Shown here: positions 58,249-64,000 of the stretch, piece after piece | How positions within the stretch are numbered: position 1 is the stretch's first letter | How the letters are laid out: each line of letters begins with the position of its first letter | Source: Sipunculus nudus | Taxonomy: Eukaryota > Annelida > Sipuncula > Golfingiida > Sipunculidae | Direction of reading: 5' to 3' | NCBI GenBank assembly: GCA_026874595.1 | Contig: CM049307.1 | Span: 56,749,870-56,813,869 of the forward strand | Length of the DNA stretch: 64,000 nucleotides | Translations under genes and position numbers: made by a program | The notes under the pieces: generated by a model | Seen by the model: only the letters and a program-made list of their open reading frames with translations | Told to the model about the DNA's origin: nothing | The model's database searches: none

Positions 58249-58381
58249 GTATATATAACAGTTGTCATAGTACCCATGTATGCATATTAGCGCCCCCCCC
58301 CCCCCCTACAACTTTCGAATTTCTAAATCCGCCACTAATCATGGCCCCCTGCCCTCCCTCAAACCGGGTTACGCCCCTGAA
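58036..58381. mobile_element. MITE family B, copy 2 (inside element copy 2)
   Basis: Matches 12,222-12,496 in order: CCCATACCCTCTCCATGAAC, AACCTTAATGAAACCATGGT, an AAT/ATT/TA microsatellite region, ACCCATGTATGCATATTAG, a C run (58,291-58,306), TTTCGAATTTCT, and the end GGTTACGCCCCTGA. It abuts the SINE head of element copy 2. Only one inverted-repeat end is clear. Element copy 1 lacks it. Confidence 0.75.
58140..58247. repeat. (AAT)n(ATT)n(TA)n compound microsatellite
   Basis: An AAT run (58,140-58,174) is followed by its complement ATT (58,175-58,203), forming a perfect self-complementary palindrome of about 60 bases, then a TA run (58,206-58,247). It lies within the MITE family B copy; the corresponding place in copy 1 has only a few ATA repeats. 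Confidence 0.9.
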
Positions 58382-58437
58382 TCTCCCCGCTCTGCGCCCT
58401 ATGCTCTACCTCTAATACACAGAAACCGGCATTTTCA
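58382..58437 (-). mobile_element. tRNA-derived SINE head, copy E (inside element copy 2)
   Basis: On the minus strand, AATGCCGGTTTCTGTGTATT, AGAGGTAGAGCATAGGGCG and CAGAGCGGGGAGATT match the first 55 bp of SINE copy D. The rest of the SINE is missing, cut exactly where the MITE family B end begins. Confidence 0.8.
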
Positions 58438-58833
58438 AATTGTTGTTTTGTTGTTCGGGCTAATTATTTTTAAAAATTAAATTGTAAACTCTTTAATCGC
58501 ACGAATGACGCATCCAGGTTTTAACTTCAAATACGTGCGTTGAAAGCTCTTAATCTATACGACGTGTTATACATGTTAACCTAAGACATCTTAACCAGTA
58601 CATACATAGGCACCAAAAATTTGCAGCAGTACCTCCATTTATAATTTCCAAATCTCGGGAGGTTTCGAGAGATCATATAAAATATTCTCTATGATACATT
58701 GAGCAAAACGCACTGAAATTTAAACTTTCATTTATATTTTAAAAAAGAATTAAAATACATTAAAAAGTATCGATAATGAGAGTTTTGTATATTTTATCTG
58801 TTAAAATTGACAAAATATTTACATTTTGGCGAT

Positions 58834-58841
<8 letters not shown>

Positions 58842-58883
<42 letters not shown>

Positions 58884-58891
58884 ATATATAT
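58842..58891. repeat. (TA)n microsatellite inside element copy 2
   Basis: An interrupted TA tract at the position homologous to the TA tract at 45,483-45,541 of copy 1. Confidence 0.95.
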
Positions 58892-59109
58892 TATCTTGTT
58901 TAAATACTTTATCACCCTATTTAAACACTGATTCAACAAAAGGATAATCATGAATCATGGCCATATTTCGCTCATATTAGCTTGGTCACCGTTTTAAACA
59001 AATAGTCATTATGTAATCCAGTGGTTTTTCATACTTGTATGTTCACTTACACATTCGTGTCACGAGAAGTCAATATTTGAATTGTCTAAATTAAGTTGCA
59101 TGAACTTTG

Positions 59110-59328
59110 ATTTATAAAATTATTGGCCGTTTACCCACCTTCGATTTTATTACAATATGGGCCGTTTTACCCACTTCCGATTTTATTACAATATGGGCAG
59201 GGTATAGTTATTACAATATGGGCCGTTTTTTATTACATTATTGGCTATTATTACATTATGGGTCGTTTTTATTACAATATGGGCCGTTATTACATTATGG
59301 GCCAGTTATTACATTATGGGTCGTAACA
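59110..59328 (-). repeat. Right minisatellite arm of element copy 2
   Basis: About nine repeats, the reverse complement of the left arm, ending TTATGGGTCGTAACA. The degenerate inner repeat ATTTATAAAATTATTGGCCG matches the inner edge of the left arm of copy 1. Confidence 0.95.
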
Positions 59329-61292
59329 GACGGGCTTGCTATATTAATAACCCGCTCCAGTGAGCGGATATTTTTTTTAACGATGCGTTGGATAACTGTG
59401 TGCCTCGGATGTCGTAAGGAAATTAATTTTTACGAGAAAATGTTTTCTTTCAGATATGATGGAGCTATGATTAACCAATTATCTTTTTAATGTGATTTGG
59501 CAACACATTTGTTTATCCTGCTTACAATTGAGTTGAATCAATAATTTAAGTATTATGAAAACAATTATCATGCATAAATCATTCATGAGAAGAAAAATAA
59601 CAAATTAGAAAAAAACCCACGAATACGGGAGTTAGCTCGTTTCTGGTCTGTCTATGTTGAACCTTTTCACCAAGAAAATGGTTCTTTCTGCAACCATGGT
59701 TCCAGACAGAACCATATGGGTGCTTAGAAGAAGCCTTTTTCTTAAAGTGTGTCAAACAAGTGTGGTCCAAATTAGAAGACATTCCTGTCAATTTCTCGCC
59801 CTTAAATTTCAAGTTTCACTATTACTAGAGCAGGGTGATTTTCTGAATTGCTCTAACCCACCAAATAAAGAATCTTTCAAGCATAACTAATAATTCTCTG
59901 ATCCAGAATACATCAAGAATATAATGGATCAGTCCTACGACATTATTCTAACTTTACAAAAAATTCAATCTAAATCTATCTCTCCATCACTGTCGGAACC
60001 TTGCGGCAGCGGAAGTATAATTAGATAGTAAATGAACAGAAATTTATTAAGGAAAAATGGCCACAGGGCCTACAGTTCCCAACATTATTCAACATAATTC
60101 AAGTTCATATTTAAAACTGAATGAAATGATCTGAATATAATCAGTTAAACGAACAAACTTAATATAATTAGGTAGTAAGTGGACCAGAAGTTACAGGATC
60201 CCAGTCTAGCTCTATCAAATGATCCACCAAAAAATTAAAATCCCGGTAATTCTGTGGGTATGGCATTGCATGCTGTATTATGGATTGCTTGACGCGGCCT
60301 TGAATATTGAGTCGCCCCGAACGTTCCATCACTGTCAAACTACTGGATTTTGCTTAAGATCTCATCGTGCTGTGATATTGGATTTTGACCAAAAAACTTT
60401 AAAATGAATTTGAAGACCGAATACCGAGTAAAGACTGATGTCTACTATGGAACTTAGAACAAAGAAAGGCTTTTGTACAAAAAGACCCATGATTTACCTT
60501 CTAGTGTTATTCCTACACTATTATTTTTTCTTGAAAAGCCCATGCTACCTGAGATGATAATGATGATTATAATAATTAATAATGACAATTAAGTTAATAT
60601 AATATAGATATTAAAAAATCACCGTTATCATTGCTGTTCAAATTATAATCTCTCAATGTTTAGTTCCTTTTTGCAAAAATATATCATCAGTGATTTAGTT
60701 TTCAGAAAATAAGTTCGATGTAGGTTTCTTTTTATAATAGTTTCAAATGTTAACATGCCCATGTTGTTCATTATTGAATTAAATCAGTTCTCGGAGGGAA
60801 AAAACACATTACTTAATAAGCTGCATTTAAGTAGCGGCAGGCTATTTAGGCAAACACGAATGCTCGTGACAGTTAACTTTTGAATTAGGGGCGTTATTAC
60901 TGAAACATCGTGAGATCTAAGATGTTAGCGGCTAACCACTTTATCTACGATAAACATTTTGACAAACCTCTTCACTAATAAATATTTACGTTAGGAATAT
61001 CGTAGACCCTCTTCGTGAGAGCTGGGTTTCCATCGGACCTCCTTGGTTGAAATCATATTGACCAATCAAATCCGTTGTTACGTAAAAAAAAGAAGAAATA
61101 AAAATGTTCACACGGTGTATCAAACAGATCACATAAACACGGAACATATCAGGTATATAAGTCATTATATGATTGGTCAGATTCTCCATAACGTGTCCCA
61201 TTCGCCAGACTGTTGGTCTAAAATGAGCAGCTGAGTTGAGTTCACCGCTCCCAGGTCGTGCCGCAAGCGAGCCACCTGATTGGTTCAATGCA

Positions 61293-61640
61293 AACGTGTT
61301 GAATACCGTATTACTGAAACTGTATTTAACATAAGGTATCCTGTCTAATTGGCGTACACAGGTAATGCACGGATAGCCTATCATACATGTACATTTGTAC
61401 ATTCTTAAAAGAATACAAATGGGGCCAATACGGTATGCCTGGAACCGTATTCAAAAAAAAGGTGTTATGTATAATAAGTGTTTACAATGCACACTTGAAA
61501 GCGTATCATATGTGAACATTTGTAAACCTTGTTCGCACTTAAAAAGAAAAAGAGCGTGTTGATTATCGTATTCCTGATGCCGTTTTTAACATAAAGTATT
61601 CCATTCAATGCGTGTTCACATGTTACGCTTTCCGAAAGTT
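61293..61640 (+). repeat. Diverged direct duplication about 263 bp apart
   Basis: The phrases CGTGTTGAATACCGTATTAC, TTTAACATAAGGTATCCTGT and CGTACACAGGTAATGCACG (61,290-61,372) recur as CGTGTTGATTATCGTATTCC, TTTAACATAAAGTATTCCAT and GTTCACATGTTACGCTTTC (61,555-61,632). The 138-codon minus-strand frame that overlaps the first copy (60,986-61,402) is not conserved in the second, so it is unlikely to be coding. Confidence 0.6.
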
Positions 61641-62430
61641 ATCATCGCACAGAAGTACACGTACTTGCGCTTATACTTACCTTCATAAAGAATTCTGAAT
61701 TAAAACCAGACCCCTACCTGGTTTTACAGAAATGAAAGATCGTGAAAATACGACGACTTTTATGTGACAGAAATGTGAATTTGGAGTCAGGGAATCGGCA
61801 TTCAATACAGTAATATTATGATAATGTAATAGGAACTGCGTCATGAAAAAAAAGTCCGTTAAAATAAACTTTATTAACATGTTACAATGAGCAAGAGGAA
61901 ACACATTAAATAACTCAAATTAAAACTTTAAAAAGTAACATGAATACTGCGAAGTCTATATATATACCATCGGGTATAATAATATTATGTTTTTCACTTT
62001 CATTTATCATTCTTTTAAATCTCATTTACGGACTCCAACAAACATATCCGGTTAATATATGAAACGCCATCGCCCATCTGTCTGTGTCGGTTTGTATATT
62101 TTGAATGGTCCTACGGTCTGCACTGAGGTTTGTCTCATTTACAGAAAGCGGGTAACGTAACCGAGCACGGTAAATAGAGGAGTTCCAAGGTACAGGGTAG
62201 AACTTTTTTGACGTTAATGGAAAGGTGCATTAAGACGAATTATAGGAGAAGACGATTCTTATCCAAAATAAAAAGTAAGAAATTTTAGCAGTTCATTTTT
62301 CATCAGTTACCCGCTCAAGTAAGAGGATAATTTTTATGATGGGCTTCCGAACAAAGCATCTCGAATGCCATAAAAAAGTTTTTACGACAATAGACCATGT
62401 GTCTAGCGCATGTTTTTTTTTTTTTTTCTT

Positions 62431-64000
62431 CGTGCATCTAACTGAGGCATGGAGTCTCACGCACTCTGCAAAATTAAGATAATGAAAATGTCTTGGCACT
62501 CTGTAAAATTAAAATGGAAAAAAAATATTTCTTTTCTTTGGTCCTGGCAGCATTGAACTGTATAATATTTATTGAATTATAGCTGATGTCATTTCCTCTG
62601 GCAGACGGCCGAATATATATATTCAATGGCTTGTCGTAGCATAGTTTAGCCTGGTTGCTTCTGGGAAATTATACTTTCCTGGACATACACCCATAGTTTC
62701 AATAATAAAAGTCAGAAACAATAGGTTTATTTATGTTCAATAACAGTTTTATATATAAATATGCAAATAAACTACGGTTATATCCCCCCCTAAAAAAAAC
62801 CTGTGAAAGGACCCTAGCTTACATTCATTACGGCCAGGGACACAGAATACGCAAATGCCGCCATGGTTCTTGCTTATTCACGCTGTACCTTCTATCCGAC
62901 GACTCAAAAATTATACACGGTTCAAAGCAGTTCATTAAAACAAAATGCCCTGCCTGGGGTTCCCTTAATGAATTTCAGTATTTCGGGATAACTGTTTACC
63001 TTTCTCTATCCTGATACATATTTTATGCTGTTGCAGAAAAGCAGAGCTGAAGTGAAGGTACACCGGTGCATGTAGAAAAAGCTAGATATTAGTAAGTGTT
63101 GTGTGTTTATATGTTTCTTCCTATGGACTAATCAAATATCCTCCGTTTTCCATTATTTGGGTTAATTTTTCTTAAATTTGACGGCTTTTCGGATACTGAT
63201 TTTTTTTTCAGGATTTCTAAAACGGCTGGGAACGATGCTTACACATTAGAAAAACATGCATTTTAATTTGATTTTATTGGAATTAGTCACTTAAAACTAT
63301 ACGGATGGCGTTTATACACAAACCCCTTTAAGAAACATTTGTCATTAATTGGTGGAAATTCTCTCTCTCTCTGTAAGTGTTTTTATGTTTTCAGAAATCG
63401 TTTCATTATTTTATAGGTCTAATTAGTTCATTTGCCTTGTATATTAGAATAGTATGGAATATCAAAGGGAAAAAAAATTAAAATCGTAATCTGATCTCTC
63501 TACATTTAGACCTTAATACAAAAACTGTGACATTGAGTTATATATGGTAAAACCCTTCGTCCTAAATTGTTGGGATTTATCAAATCCGTGCAAATTTTTT
63601 GTTTAAAGTGAAAACATATATATCAAGGGAATTTAAATGATGACCGAGCAAAATTGAACCTGGCAGTGGACCACACCTAGTACACTTCCTGCCAAATGAT
63701 AGAACCACCGATAAAAGCGTAGTACTCATCCAAGGAGATACATCAATGTCTCAGCGTCTTCATGGATCCCCTAGTCCGTAAATGCGTCTTTAACACATGG
63801 AAATAACTCTGTCTTTCAACAAGATAGTAAAACCCCATTTAGTGCTATACAAAATGAGACAGCAGGCAAGATTTTCTTGCGCCAGTCACCAATAAACCTC
63901 CAAAATGTGGCCACTGACTCCGCTTTCCTAAATTCGTGAACGACGCTCGGCTACGATTTTTGTCTGCCATGGCCCATCCTGTCAGGTCTAATTAGTAATA
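62431..64000. other. No gene recognised
   Basis: Unassigned sequence to the window end. The frame at 62,733-63,014 has no recognisable domain. A short (CT)n tract lies near 63,361. Confidence 0.4.

Larger units (their letters stand above)
57692..59328. mobile_element. TGTTAC...GTAACA element with minisatellite inverted ends, copy 2
   Basis: A 1,637-bp element flanked by GACGG on both sides (57,687-57,691 and 59,329-59,333). Its ends match those of copy 1 over the first 76 bases with one difference each. It is inverted relative to copy 1: 58,382-59,130 corresponds to 45,110-46,075 reversed, and 57,692-58,030 to 47,540-47,840 reversed. The 1.4 kb between these parts in copy 1 is missing and a MITE family B copy stands there instead. 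It is inserted in unit U5 of the tandem array, whose sister units show the unoccupied site. There is no transposase frame. Confidence 0.85.
57641..62430 (+). repeat. Large tandem array: unit U5 and later diverged parts (interrupted)
   Basis: GAGTTGAATTTAATAAAGAC (57,666-57,686) and AGACGG start U5, which is then split by element copy 2 and resumes at 59,329 with CGCTCCAGTGAGCGGATATT and ACGATGCGTTGGATAACTGT. Further matches to U1 are GAACGTTCCATCACTGTCAA and ATATTGGATTTTGACC.AAA around 60,320-60,400. After about 60,450 similarity fades, with one more block set at 62,140-62,420 (CAGAAAGCGGGTAACG, AAGGTACAGGGTAGAAC, TTACCCGCTCAAGTAAGAGG ATAA-type). Confidence 0.55.

Noticed and set aside
60986-61402. 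138-codon minus-strand frame
   Set aside because: There is no domain, and the frame is not kept in the diverged duplicate at 61.55 kb. Nearby CCAAT and TATATAAG motifs are too weak to call a promoter.

Overview
The window looks like nuclear DNA from a marine invertebrate, most likely a mollusc. It is AT-rich, with many long (TA)n tracts, about twenty pure G or C runs, a tRNA-derived SINE family, short inverted-repeat elements, and a degenerate 'GCCATATTGG ... GACGGACGGAC ... GTGATCACTATAG' repeat of a kind I associate with molluscan genomes. The taxon is an inference. No intact protein-coding gene, rRNA or functional tRNA was found. Almost all short open frames are chance frames, microsatellite translations or parts of repeats, so the window is best read as an intergenic region or a very large intron filled with repeats.

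Layout. 1-6.6 kb: mostly unrecognised sequence, a three-unit tandem repeat at 1.0-1.5 kb and a (TA)n tract. 6.6-8.2 kb: two tandem copies of a dispersed repeat (third copy at 33 kb). 9-13 kb: SINE copies, ends of G/C-run inverted-repeat elements and a clean Harbinger-like MITE. 13-23 kb: mostly unrecognised, with a possible two-part coding remnant (20.3-20.7 kb, minus) and a small inverted-repeat element. 23.4-24.1 kb: LTR-retrotransposon fragment. 27.4-29.6 kb: decayed DIRS-like (tyrosine-recombinase) retroelement on plus. 29.8-31.2 kb: decayed LINE (ORF1 plus endonuclease) on minus, meeting the DIRS remnant tail to tail. 31.2-32.4 kb: hairpins and a direct duplication. 42-43 kb: SINE followed by an LTR with primer-binding-like site and leader. 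44.3 kb: scrap of a LINE reverse-transcriptase C-terminus. 51.6-52.6 kb: minisatellite. 52.8-62.4 kb: diverged tandem array of large (about 1.5-1.9 kb) units.

The most interesting system is a pair of elements at 44,899-47,840 and 57,692-59,328. Both begin TGTTAC and end GTAACA, both have exact 5-bp target-site duplications (TGGGC and GACGG), and both have terminal inverted repeats built from an 18-21 bp tandem repeat around CCCATAATGTAATAA. They are inverted relative to each other, share the same internal sequence, and carry the same SINE and (TA)n tract at the same internal position. The second sits inside a unit of the large tandem array, so neighbouring units show the unoccupied site. No transposase is encoded, so they look non-autonomous. 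Termini and duplication length recall integrase-related (Ginger-like) DNA transposons, but that assignment is inference.
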